Origin: Artocarpus heterophyllus
Taxonomy: Eukaryota > Streptophyta > Magnoliopsida > Rosales > Moraceae
Length of the DNA stretch: 64,000 nt
Direction: 5' to 3'
Assembly (NCBI GenBank): GCA_025403435.1
Contig: CM046353.1
Span: 21,397,987-21,461,986, forward strand
The notes beneath the pieces are model-generated. The model made no database searches, was not told where the DNA came from, and saw only the letters and a list, made by a program, of their open reading frames with translations. Positions within the stretch are counted from its first letter, which is position 1. The number at the start of each line of letters is the position of its first letter. Both the position numbers and the translations under genes were made by a program. Positions 43,282 to 53,902 of this stretch are shown here, piece by piece.

Positions 43282-44930
43282 AAGGTTTTTACATAAATTT
43301 GCAAGTTTGTGATCATGTTATATGCATAAATTTTGTGATCTTAATCTCTCCAATGCTTGAATTAAATTTTATAGAGAGGTGGCACTCTAGATTTCTATAT
43401 AATATATATGTTGTCATGGATTATGTGGTGAATGTTTATTAATTAATTATGGTTGATTAAATTGTTGTTTAATTATTTATTAATTAATTAATACCGGTTA
43501 TGGTTCCTTAGAGGTTAGAATGTGTATCTAGGTTTTTCATGTAATTAGATGGCGGACTATCATCTCCGTCTAGGAATTGTTATTTAACTTTTTAATTTGT
43601 AAGAATTTTGTAATTAAATAATTATTCGGAGAAGACGGAACGAGAAGTTGAATCTTAAAGATTGATGATGGCATCTCCAGGTATTTCCTGAGTCTCTAAT
43701 TTTATGTTTTTGAATTGTTGAAAATAAAATTGATGAATTGCATTGAAATTGTATTTTCTGGATTGTGGGTTTTCTGCTCGGTCGGCATGCCGGACCTCAC
43801 AATTCGGCAGGCCGAAGGTCACAAATCGGCAGGCCAGACGTACGGTCCGGCAAGCCGACAGTGGGGTAGAAATTTTGGTGCTCTACCGGCAGGCCGAACC
43901 TTCATGTTCGGTAGGACGAACCACCATGATCGACAGACCTAACACCCAGATCGGACTGCCGACCGAGAGCTGCCAGGTGTCCAGAAACGGTGCAATTTTT
44001 CCAATGCAGTTTTAATTTTATTTTTGAGACGATTCTGAGAAACATTAAATTTGGATATGACAGGAAATATGAAGTGTTCGATTCATACGGGATTGAGGAC
44101 TTGAAGATGGATATTACATGAAGAAGGATACAGCTTGAGGATTCAAGGATGAAGAATCGATAAATGTCTCGATTATTCTCTTGTAATCTTATTTTTCTAT
44201 TCTCTAGGGTGGAACCATAATATTACGGTTATTATTATTATGCTTGTAGCTTTGCTTGATTGCTTTGCTTGTCTGTATTATAATATGATTTACCATGTAT
44301 ATTGATAACATGTCATATAGAATAGGGAGTGCCGCTCATATTAAAATTGTTCATGCATGGTTTTAAAATAAAACCTTGACTTCAAAAGATTGAGTGGGAG
44401 AAGGTTTTCGAAGAGAGAACCTAAGGCCTCCATCGTTGGTCCATAGGAAGAACATGGTGGTCTTGACCCCTAGGAAGGGATTTCTATCATGTACCAGATT
44501 GGATCTCTGAAAGGATAAGGTATTTTAGTACGATTTATGGTTGCACACCCCTAGGTGGTGATTATAAATCATGCATAAAATATTGAAACGGTGGTTATAC
44601 ACTCATGTTAATTTTATTATTAACCTCCCCTAGGAGCTCTGTTAATTGAATTAATGGACAAAGAAACGATTATTAATATATGCTGGATCATACGGGCCCT
44701 GGATGGCATATATTAATCAGGAGGGGATCCGTGTTCCTAATTGAATTTGGCATGACTCCCCTAGGAGCTTGTTGAATTCTGAGTTGGGAATTATCGTTGT
44801 AAGGTTGTGATATTTTCAAGGTTTTGACACATAAACACATTTGTATGATTTTACATGATTGTGTTATCTTACTAAATTATTATATATGTTTGCTTATGTT
44901 TGGTATATGATTCTTTATTGTAGATTGAAA
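43282..44930 (+). mobile_element. CopG untranslated leader (1649 bp): dyad array, hairpins, splice acceptor
   Basis: Non-coding and conserved in layout with CopB, C and H. In order: an AT-rich block; the dyad array at 43774-43968, bounded by CTCGGTCGGC and GCCGACCGAG; TCTAGGGTGGAACC near 44203; then hairpins presenting CCCCTAGG (44466-44473, 44548-44555, 44627-44634, 44757-44764). For example, stem GATTTAT (44532-44538) pairs with ATAAATC (44564-44570). It ends with TTCTTTATTGTAG^ATTGAAA, an acceptor-like site at 44923 seven bases before the gag ATG. Confidence 0.85.
43774..43968. repeat. Dyad array in CopG leader, bounded by a 10-bp inverted repeat
   Basis: About eight units of TCGGCAGGCCGAA type, central AG in the sense direction. 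The array opens with CTCGGTCGGC and closes with GCCGACCGAG, exact reverse complements, so the whole block could close into one stem. Confidence 0.85.
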
Positions 44931-45770
44931 ATGTCTAAAAATGCTTTATCATCGATACTTGACAAAAACCAATTAACCGGTGAGAATTATAACAATTGGA
45001 AACGGAACCTGGACATCGTCCTATCCTTTGAGAAACTGAAATATGTACTGACAACACCTTGTCCTCCCGAGCCTACGGGAGACTCAAGTAATGAGCAATT
45101 CCAAGCGTACGACCGCTAGAAGGATGCTAATGATTAGGCCCGTTGCTATGTTATGCCTAGCATGAACAACGTGCTGCAGGCTCAACATCAGGATTATGAG
45201 ACTGCGAAGCAGATCTTGGATAATCTTGAAAACATGTTTGGAGACCAAGCCATAACAAAGTGGCAAGGGGTGCTTTGGAAACTCTTAAACTGTAAAAGAG
45301 ACTGGGGACATCTGTAAAGGAACACATGATGTTGGTCATGGGTTACCTCGCTGAGGCTCAAACCAATGGAGCCGACATCAATGCTGAAACTCAGATAACT
45401 ATGGTCTTTAAGACTCTGTCTCAGGAATTTATTCCGTTTAGAGCTACTTTTAATTTGGGCAATATGCAAGATATGACCTTAACAGAACTGATGAAACAGT
45501 TACAGGAGTTTGAACTGCTGATCAGGGAGTCTCCTGCTAGTGGTGAGGCCAATATGGTAGCTGCTTCTAGTTCCAATTCTAACTCTGGAAATGGAAAGAA
45601 GCAACGGGCCAAGAGTGGCAAGTCTTCTATTCCTGCTACAACCAAGAGCAAGAAAAAGAAGAAGAAGAACCCAAAGAAGCTTAAGTGCTTCTTCTGTGGT
45701 AAGGTCGGGCATATAAAGAAGCATTGCAAGGACTTCCTTTCCAAGGGAGGTAGGTGTGATCTTCTATATT
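44931..45770 (+). pseudogene. CopG gag, three lesions
   Basis: ATG at 44931 (MSKNALSSILDKNQLTGENY). An in-frame TAG at 45117-45119 and another at about 45135-45137 follow, then a one-base deletion near 45296-45302 shifts the frame. The rest is open from 45326: capsid (MTLTELMKQLQEFELL), a Ser/Asn-rich linker, a Lys-rich tract and a complete CCHC knuckle, CFFCGKVGHIKKHC (about 45687-45728). Apart from these lesions the length and order match CopC and CopH. Confidence 0.88.
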
Positions 45771-47075
45771 TAGAAACTTGTTTGGTTGAGGAATCCAGTG
45801 ACATTTGGGTCATAGATTCTGGTGCAACTAATCATGTTTGTGTTTCTCTGTAGGGATTCAAAGAAACGAGAAGTCTACTTCTTGAAGACTTAACGCTTCG
45901 GATGGGCGATGGATCCTTGGTCTCAGCGGAAGCAGTGGGAGATGTCCATCTTTATTTTGATAATTATAGGAGTTTAATTTTGCGAGATTGTTTTTATGTT
46001 CCTAAATTTAAAAGGAATTTAATTTTTGTATCTTCTTTATTTAAAGACTCCTACGTGGTATCTTTTAATGAAAAAGTGGTGATTCGTAAAAACAAATCTT
46101 TTATCTGTTTTGGATGGATGCAAAATAATCTATATTTTATCAAACCTAAGATGGACTTATTGCTTAATGCTAAGATAAATGATAATAACTCAAAAAGACT
46201 TAAAACTTCTCACTCTAATAAGACTTATCTTTGGCATTTGCGCCTTGGCCATATTAACCTAAATAGGATTCAAAGGTTGGTAAGGGATGGACCTTTAAGT
46301 CACTTAAAGGTGGAATCTATACCTCAATGTGAGTCTTGTTTGGAGGGTAAAATGACCAAAAGACCATACGGGTCTAAGGGCAATAGGGCCGAAGGGGTTC
46401 TAGAACTTGTGCATAGTGATGTTTGAGGACCGATGAACATCCGAGCACGAGGAGGGTATGAGTACTTCGTCACTTTCATTGATGATCACTCAAGATATGG
46501 GTATGTGTACCTAATGCACCACAAAAGTGAAACTTATGATAAGTTTAGGGAGTTTCGGGCTGAAGTGGAAAAGCAATTGGGTAAACCCATAAAGGCACTT
46601 CGATCGGATCGAGGTGGGGAATACCTTTCTGAAGAGTTCTTGGGACACTTGTTAGAGAATGGGATTTTATCCCATTTCACTGCGCCGGGCACTCTGCAGC
46701 AGAATGGCATAGCGGAGAGAAGGAATAGGACTTGTTGGACATGATTCGGTTCATGATGAGTTATTCATCATTGCCTTTATCCTTTTGGGGATATGCACTA
46801 TAAATTGCATGTTATCTTTTGAACAATGTGCCTTCAAAATCGGTCCCTAAAACTCGTCACGAGTTGTGGACAAGACGGAAGACATCCTTAAACCATATTC
46901 GCATATGGGGATGTCCAACTCATGTCCTGTTTAAGGATCCGAATAAGTTGGAAGCACGTTCGGAAGTTTGCGTGTTTGTAGGATATCCAAAAGGGACTAA
47001 AGGGGGTTATTTTTATAACCCAAAGGAAAATAAAGTCGTGGTTTCAACTAATGCAACTTTCTTGAGGAGAGTTAC
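45771..47075 (+). pseudogene. CopG protease and integrase, several lesions
   Basis: The protease active site is intact (IDSGATNHVC, about 45812-45841). A TAG at 45851-45853 follows. Integrase has the HHCC zinc region (LWHLRLGHINLNRIQ, then PQCESCLEGK, about 46225-46355), a TGA inside SDVxGP at 46424-46426, catalytic motifs FIDDHSRYGY (about 46475-46505) and LRSDRGGEYL (about 46600-46630), and [11 protein letters not shown] one-base loss near 46731 and another near 47065 shift the frame, and a TAA lies near 46801. The last segment has [15 protein letters not shown]. Confidence 0.88.
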
Positions 47076-48881
47076 ATGAACGACTTTAAAACTCGAAGCA
47101 AAGTGGCGCTTGAGGAGTTGAGGGGTGATCCGTTTACTCCGGAGGTTCCGAATGAAACCATTCCGATCAGTGTAGAAAAACCAAACAAACCTGAACGACA
47201 ACCTCAGGGGCTTCGACGTAGTGGGAGGATCGGGCGTCAACCTGAAAGGTATATGTTCAATAGGGAAGTCTTTTTGGCTGAACCGGATGAACATGACAAG
47301 GATCCTTATACTTACGTAGAAGCCATGGAGGATGTTGATTCAAAACTCTGGACAGAGGCCATGAACATAGAGATGAAGTCTATGGAGACTAATCGGGTCT
47401 AGGAGCTTGTGGATCTTCCCGAAGGGGTAAAACCTATAGGGTGTAAGTGGATCTACAAGAGGAAAAGAGGAGTGGATGGAAAGGTCGAAACCTTTAAGGC
47501 TAGACTGGTAGCTAAGGGTTATACGCAAAAGAAAGGAATCGATTATGAGGAAACCTTTTCGCTTGTAGCCATGCTTAAGTCCATCCGGATTCTCTTGTCC
47601 ATAGCTGCCGCTCTCGACTACGAGATTTGGCAGATGGATGTCAAGACGGCTTTTCTGAATGGCTATCTTGATGAGTCCATTTATATGGAACAACCAGACG
47701 GGTTCAAGGTCGCGGGTCAAGAGGGTAAGGTTTGTAAGCTGCTAAAGTCAATTTATGGACTTAAGCAGGCATCCCGTTCTTGGAACATAAGATTTGATCA
47801 AGTGATCAAGACTTATGGGTTCTCACAAAATGTGGATGAACCATGTGTTTACAAACACATAAAGGATGGGAAGGTGGTTTTTCTACTACTCTATGTAGAT
47901 GACATTCTGCTAGTTGGCAATGACGTTGGGGCATTGACATCGGTCAAATTATGGTTGACCAAGCAGTTTGACATGAAGGACTTAGGTGAGGCTAATTTTG
48001 TTCTCGGTATCCAGATCTTTCGGGATAGGAAGAACAAAATGATAGCTTTGTCACAGGCCAACTACATAGATAAAATTCTCAGGAGGTTTGCAATGCAGGA
48101 TTCCAAGAAAGGTGGGCAACCATCTAGGTCTGGAATTACTCTTTCTAAGAAAGACTCTCCAAAGTCTTATGAAGAAAGAGAATACATGAAGAAGGTGCCT
48201 TATGCTTCGGCAGTGGGTAGTCTCATGTATGCCATGCTTTGCACTCGACCGGATATTAGCTATGCGGTCGGGATTGTGAGTCGATTTCAGGCGGATCCAG
48301 GACCGAACCATTGGGTTGCGGTAAAGCATATTTTCAAGTACCTGAGAAGGACTCGAGGGTATATGCTTGTGTATTCAGGTGAGGATTTAACTCCTCTAGG
48401 ATACACTGATTTAGATTTTCAATCCTGTCTGGATTCTAGGAAATCGACTTTGGGGTTTGTGTTTACTTTGGGTGGCGGTGCCATCAGTTGGAGAAGTGCG
48501 AAGCAAGATTGCACTTCGGATTCAACGATGGAGGCCGAGTATGTGGCGGCTAGTGATGCTTCGAAAGAAGCAGTGTGGCTCCGCAAGTTCCTTGGGGATC
48601 TTGAGGTAGTTCCTGGTATGGATAAGGCGGTATCACTGTACTGTGATAACAGTGCGGCGGTAGCTAATGCTAAGGAACCAAGATTTCACAAGAAGAGTAA
48701 GCATATTGATCGGAAGTATCATGTGATAAAGGACTTCGTTGAGAGTGGGCATGTCACGGTGTGCAAGATCGCGTCAGAGGACAATTTAGCTGATCCATTC
48801 ACGAAGACACTTACTGGGAGAGTCTTCGAGAGGCATGTGGAAGCTATGGGGATGCGAAATTTGCAGTATTTACTCACTTAG
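47076..48881 (+). CDS. CopG reverse transcriptase-RNase H (open from 47409, 490 codons)
   Basis: 47076-47402 is the linker (RRSGRIGRQPERY; AMEDVDSKLWTEAMN), ended by one TAG at 47400-47402, and the frame then stays open from 47403 to TAG at 48879-48881. RT motifs in order: [33 protein letters not shown] (catalytic-region Asp), SIYGLKQASRSW, LLYVDDILLVGN (catalytic Asp pair) and DLGEANFVLGIQI. RNase H follows with STMEAEYVAAS, SLYCDNSAA and HIDRKYHVIKDFV, ending MRNLQYLLT. No catalytic residue looks lost. With gag and integrase broken the copy is probably not autonomous, and expression of this segment alone would need initiation inside the frame. Confidence 0.85.
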
Positions 48882-48884
48882 TTA

Positions 48885-48896
48885 CAAGTGGGAGAT
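48885..48896 (+). other. CopG polypurine tract
   Basis: CAAGTGGGAGAT lies directly before the 3' LTR, four bases after the pol stop codon. It is the plus-strand primer site. The reverse copy precedes CopH's 3' LTR at 56716-56728. Confidence 0.85.
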
Positions 48897-50930
48897 TGTT
48901 AGACATGTATGCTCTAAGGAGTAAAAATGTAATACGTTTTTGGAGACATTTTTATCAATAAAGAATTTATTCATTTATATATATATACCAAATATTGTCC
49001 TCTTTACGTTCATATTCGTTGAATGTATGATAAGCAAACAGTAGTCTGAGACTGTCAGTCTAAACCTTAAGAGTTGGGCATATGATGGGATGATTATGCG
49101 GTAGACACGACTCTTAAGGTGATGGTCTAAAATATATGATCCGCAATCGAGGGAATAAAGTTGGGCGCTTTATTCATGTAAAGATTGTTATGTTGTCTAT
49201 ATCCCTTTTGGGAGATGGTTTGTCTTGGTCATCGGAGTTGGACTCCGTGAATAGAAACATTGGCGCGTTGTCATAGGTGACGATGTGTTGGACCGGGACA
49301 TAAAGTGAATTAATTTGGATTAATAATTCTGTCTTGGCAAATCAATTCACTTTAGACAATCATTTGTATTGTATCTTAATCCTGAGATGAATAATGGGCC
49401 CGTTGTCTTGACTTGTGTCTTTTGATGTACCAACGGGTGACTCCCACATTTCTATAGTGGCATGCATGCCGGTACGTTGGAGGCATGACTCTTGATAGCG
49501 TAGACTTGTTATTCATAGATATGGAATCCATAGCTCCTCTTTAGGAGTAATGATATCCTCTTATATGCGTTGTCCTGTAATTGGAAAACTGGAGCGCTCA
49601 ACCATTTGGATACATAGGTGTAACCGAATGGTATACTATCTTTGGATGGTAAGTTTTCTAATGGTGAGACAATGGAATGTAAGATAAAAATAATCAGGAA
49701 GGTAAGACAGAATTTGTCCTTAAGCCGATTATGGATGATCATATGGGGATGCGATACACTATGATATGTCATGGAGACTTAGCTACACGAGCTTCGTAAT
49801 TTTATAAAGTTCGAGGGTGCAGCTCCAAGCTTTTAGTGGAGTAGCGTTGGAGTTGATAATTGTGAAATGTATATCTGGGATATTTGCTTTCATAATTATC
49901 ATGAGCTTGAACTTTATAGGTCCATTTTGGTCCCCTTTGCTAGCTCACAAAATCTTGTACAACACGGCGTGCTTTTCCAATGATTGGTGACTTATGTCAG
50001 ATTTATCAGATTGGTTTGAAATTTGTAAGAATCAAATAATTCATGTCTGTTTATCGGTTGAATTAATTATGTAAGAAAATTAGTTCAAGATGAACTTGTT
50101 GAATTATTGCGTTCGGGTAATTCTTGTCTGTTTATCGGTTGTTTTAATTTTGGACAATTAGAACAAGATAAACTTGTAGAATTATTGTGAATTGATTTAT
50201 TTTCTTAGAGATTATCTTGATAAAGTTTGTTTTGATCAGATATCTTTTCTATTGGGCTATTTGAATCAAAACTGGGACTTTATCCTTTAGAATCTCAGGT
50301 GGAAAATAAAAGATTCACGGAGATTTTTTCTCGGCAGTTTGGCCTACCGGATGACGTGTTCGGCCTGCTTGAACTGGCCTGTTCGGCCTGCCTATCAGAC
50401 AGTTCGGCCTGCCTATCAGCGGAGATAAGATTACGCGTTTTCACGCGTATCTTATCAGATATTGATCTGAACTTGATTCTGTTTCGATTTTTTGAGACCT
50501 AATCTGATATGGACTGACCCTAGGACCAATAGGTATAAAAAGGGAGTGAGTCTAATGATTTACTCAGATCAATTTGAGAGATTAAGAGTGATACTCTTCT
50601 AGTGAGCATCTGAAAACTCCCTGAGAGCTTTTGTTCACAAATCACGAACACTAGCTTTGGGTTCTCTCTGTTGGTTGGAAGGAGAGTCACCGGTGGAAGA
50701 GCTGTACGTGTGAGCCCACACTCACTCCGGTTGTGGATAGAGAATAGCAAAGAAGACCAGTTGGTTGAGGCTCTTCTGGAACGTTACTTCTCTACACAAG
50801 TCGCGGAGGTTCTTCGGCACACCGAGGTTAGTAAGATCTGTTTAATTTATACATATAACATGTCAAACTTGTGTTTTGGAAAATACTCTGATGGAAAATT
50901 TTAAAATTCCACTGCGCACTTTGTTTCCAA
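48897..50930 (+). mobile_element. CopG 3' LTR, last two bases missing
   Basis: TGTTAGACATGTATG...TTTGTTTCCAA, then directly GyF LTR sequence (TCCTCTCCGAACC). The expected final CA and the right target duplication are absent; the left flank is TGGAT (41228-41232). The CCAAT-TATA promoter lies near 50525-50540 and a dyad array at 50334-50420. The 87-codon antisense ORF is intact (49509-49772). Confidence 0.92.
50334..50420. repeat. Dyad array in CopG 3' LTR
   Basis: Four units, the counterparts of 42672-42752. Confidence 0.85.
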
Positions 50931-52749
50931 TCCTCTCCGAACCTAAGTTTAAATCCACCTAGAAGGAGGAAGATTTGAAAACAAATATAATGTGAGCGAA
51001 AGGCTCAGTAGGACTATATTTTAGGAAACATTAAATTTTAAAAGGAAATTTCATTATTCAAGAAATTACTTAAGAAAAAGACTTGAATAAATAAAATTAA
51101 ACAAAATTAGTCTTACCCAAAACAGTTTATTGGTTGACCAGAAAGAACATCATTTTCTTTTCCTGGGCAAACCATATGTATAACACCACCGTCGTGGCCC
51201 AACTGGATTTCAGGACCTGCCCTCAAGGTCGCACGCTACACAACCCGATCTTTGATATGGTATCATGCCCTTATATTCCTTTCTATCATTATTTAAAACC
51301 CATTTACTAGGTATTTTCATTTACATTTGTTATGGAGTTCATTATGAAATTCACCTCAATCCACGGTTTATAAAAATAACCGATAAAATTTTCTTTTTCA
51401 ATCAACCATTGAAAACATTGTGATAAAAAACATTTTGATAAAAACCATTTTTATGGTCAAAATCATTTGAAACTGGGTTACCAAAGAAAACGGCTAAAAG
51501 TCCTACCTCAATACTCATGCCGGTGTCCCACACTGAAATCCCGGTCCTCTATACGTTAGCTCCGCGGAACCCCAAATGACCTTAAATAGAAACTAGGTCT
51601 ATCAGTATCCAGTTTAAGATATTCTACATTGCTAAACTATTTCATGGTGTCCTAGTGTGCCATTTGTATTTATAAAATCATTTTATAAAGTTACAATTTT
51701 AATCGGGATTCAAAATAGTAAAAACGGATGAAAAATCACAAAATCTCACCATGCCCGATCGACTTGTCGGTCACCCTGGTTTGGCCAGCCGAACTGTTGA
51801 CGAAAGGCCAGGTCCAGTCAGCCGAACCTAGAAGCCAGACGTATGAATCTAGCCTACCGAACGCATGAATTTGGCCTGCCGAACTAGAAAATTCTAGAAT
51901 TTTCTAGGCACGGGTTCTCGGCCTTCTAAGCCCCAATCTTTATTTCAACCTTTTTTTCTCAGTTCTCAGGCACATAAATCAATTATAGATGATAGAAAAA
52001 CATAGTAGAACACTTTTAAACTAAATTAGATAAGATTTGCACACAAAATCCAAGAAAATCCAAAAATAGAGAAAAATGGAGAAAAATGAAAAATATTGAT
52101 TCGAATTCATTTTTCTTCAAACAAAGCTTAGATTCTACTTGTTCTAAGTTTCCCTGACTTAGATCAAAGGTTTTCTAAGTTCAAATAAGCTTAAATTTCA
52201 AAATGCAAGAAAAATTAAAAAATTGAAAAAGTTTTGAAAATTTGAAAACTAACCTTGGATTAAGCTTTGAATTGTGTTTTTGGTCGTCCAATCGAGCTCC
52301 TAAGCTTCCAATCTACTAAGTACCGAAGCTTGGGCATGATTTGGAATCAAAAATTTGGAGAGAGATTGAGAGAGAAAGAGAGACAAAAAGAGAGAGAGAG
52401 ACAAGCAAGAGGCAGAGTGAGAGAGAGAATGAGCGAGAGTGAGGGAGACAAAATGAGAGAGGAGAGATTAAAAGAGGGAAAATGGGAGGTTTTACTGTGC
52501 AAAAACTGTGCGCCGCCCACGTTTTTGTAAAATGGGATATATTTGACTTCTAACTTATTGTTATTATTCCAACTATTCAAAATGACAATTAAAATAATTA
52601 GAAACAACTAAAAGTCATTAAAATAATCAAAATAACTTTAAATTCAAAAATTTTACCAAATGATCAAATTAAGTTTAAAATATTAATTATGGCACACTAA
52701 TCCACCATTTTACATTCTATTATCACTTAATCAATTTCGGGGCATTACA
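50931..52749 (-). mobile_element. GyF middle LTR, segment 2 (5' end)
   Basis: Resumes after CopG and ends on the plus strand TTTCGGGGCATTACA. It holds the better-preserved dyad cluster (51757-51890), ~215 bp absent from the left LTR, and the GA microsatellite (52352-52465). It is followed not by host DNA but by a second GyF internal 3' end. Confidence 0.88.
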
Positions 52750-53272
52750 ACTCTCCACCCTTAAAAGAAATTTTGCCCTCAAAATTTACATATTAGTTCA
52801 AAAAAAAAAAACAGAAACAGATACAACTCCTGCATGCTCGACTCTAATTCCCAAGTGGCTTCATCAACCCTGTGATGCTGCCACATGATCTTTACTAACG
52901 GTATATCACGACGACGCAAGCTGATCACTTTCCAATTGATAATCTAAATAGGCAATTCCTCGTATGTTGTGTCTTCCCAAACTTGTACATTGTGAAATGA
53001 AACTACCTTACTCTACTCAGGCGAGCACTTCCTAAGCATCGACACGTGGAACACATCATGAACATGAGAAAGTTAACAAGGAAGGTTAAGCCGATAAGCA
53101 ACCACACCAACATACTGAGTGATCTCGAAGGGTCCAACATATCTCGGTGCAAGCTTACCACTTACCCCGAATCGCATGATGCCTTTACGAGGCGACACTT
53201 TCAAGAGAACAAAATCTCTTACCACAAATTCCACGGGTCGATGCCTTCTATCTACATAACTCTTCTGTTGAC
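52750..53272 (-). pseudogene. Second GyF internal 3' end (chromodomain region), truncated
   Basis: Matches 35891-36415 nearly base for base: PPT side (CTCTCCACCCTTAAAAG), chromodomain-like tail and the end of integrase. It stops after CTCTTCTGTTGAC, where an LTR end fragment begins. It shows that a second, tandem GyF unit existed here. Confidence 0.85.
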
Positions 53273-53308
53273 ATTATAATATCACTTAATTAATTTCAGA
53301 GTGTTACA
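53273..53308 (-). mobile_element. GyF distal LTR remnant (~36 bp)
   Basis: ATTATAATATCACTTAATTA... ending GAGTGTTACA matches the terminal ~36 bp of the GyF LTR. It is followed by TTCTC (53309-53313), the same five bases as before the left LTR (33915-33919). This fixes both ends of the whole GyF complex. Confidence 0.85.
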
Positions 53309-53902
53309 TTCTCTCTCTCTCTCATAGTTGCTCTCTCCCTATCTTTCTCCCCCCCCCCCATCCTCTCTCTCTCTCCCTTTTGTCCTCACCGGTAACCATC
53401 GAACAAGCCACCTTTGTGCTAGTAGGCCATTGCCCAAGACAGCCTCACCCTAGCAAGCCTTTACCCAAGCCTTGCTTGCCCTCACCCTTGTCCTCGTCCT
53501 CATCGAAATTCGCCACCCAAAGCTTGTCCTTGCCATCCCAACCCGTCGTCGTCGTCGTCCTTTCACCACCACCATCGTCGTCACACCCTCGTTCTTGACT
53601 CCGTGGCTACTCTGTCCTCCAACAATGATATTGTTTTTTTCTCAATATCTATAACATCTTGTTGTAAATTAAAACTGTTATTGTTGTTAGTGGTGGAATT
53701 TGTTGAGTTAGATGGTATAATTATGGAATTTGCTTATTGTAGAATTTGTTGTTGTCATTTGTTCAATTATGTTTATTGTTTTGAATTTAGTTTGTGAGAT
53801 TGTGAAATTAGTTTGTGTAATTAGCTGATTGTGGAATTTGTTGGACTTAATTTAGTTGGTTTTGTTTTGTTGGAATCAATGTTGTGGATTTTATAACGCA
53901 AG
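53309..53902. other. CT-rich host-like sequence, continuation of the 33919 side
   Basis: The (CT)n tract, C tract and (GTC)n tract are followed by GTTTGTTGG-rich AT DNA. No ATG-initiated frame of note: a 72-codon frame at 53380-53598 starts at TTG and is low complexity (Pro/Ser/Val). Nothing else in the window is homologous. It is likely the downstream flank of the peptide-gene island before GyF inserted. Confidence 0.45.

Noticed and set aside
53380..53598. Ser/Pro-rich 72-codon frame in CT-rich DNA
   Set aside because: It starts at TTG, is low complexity, and shows no splice or homology support.
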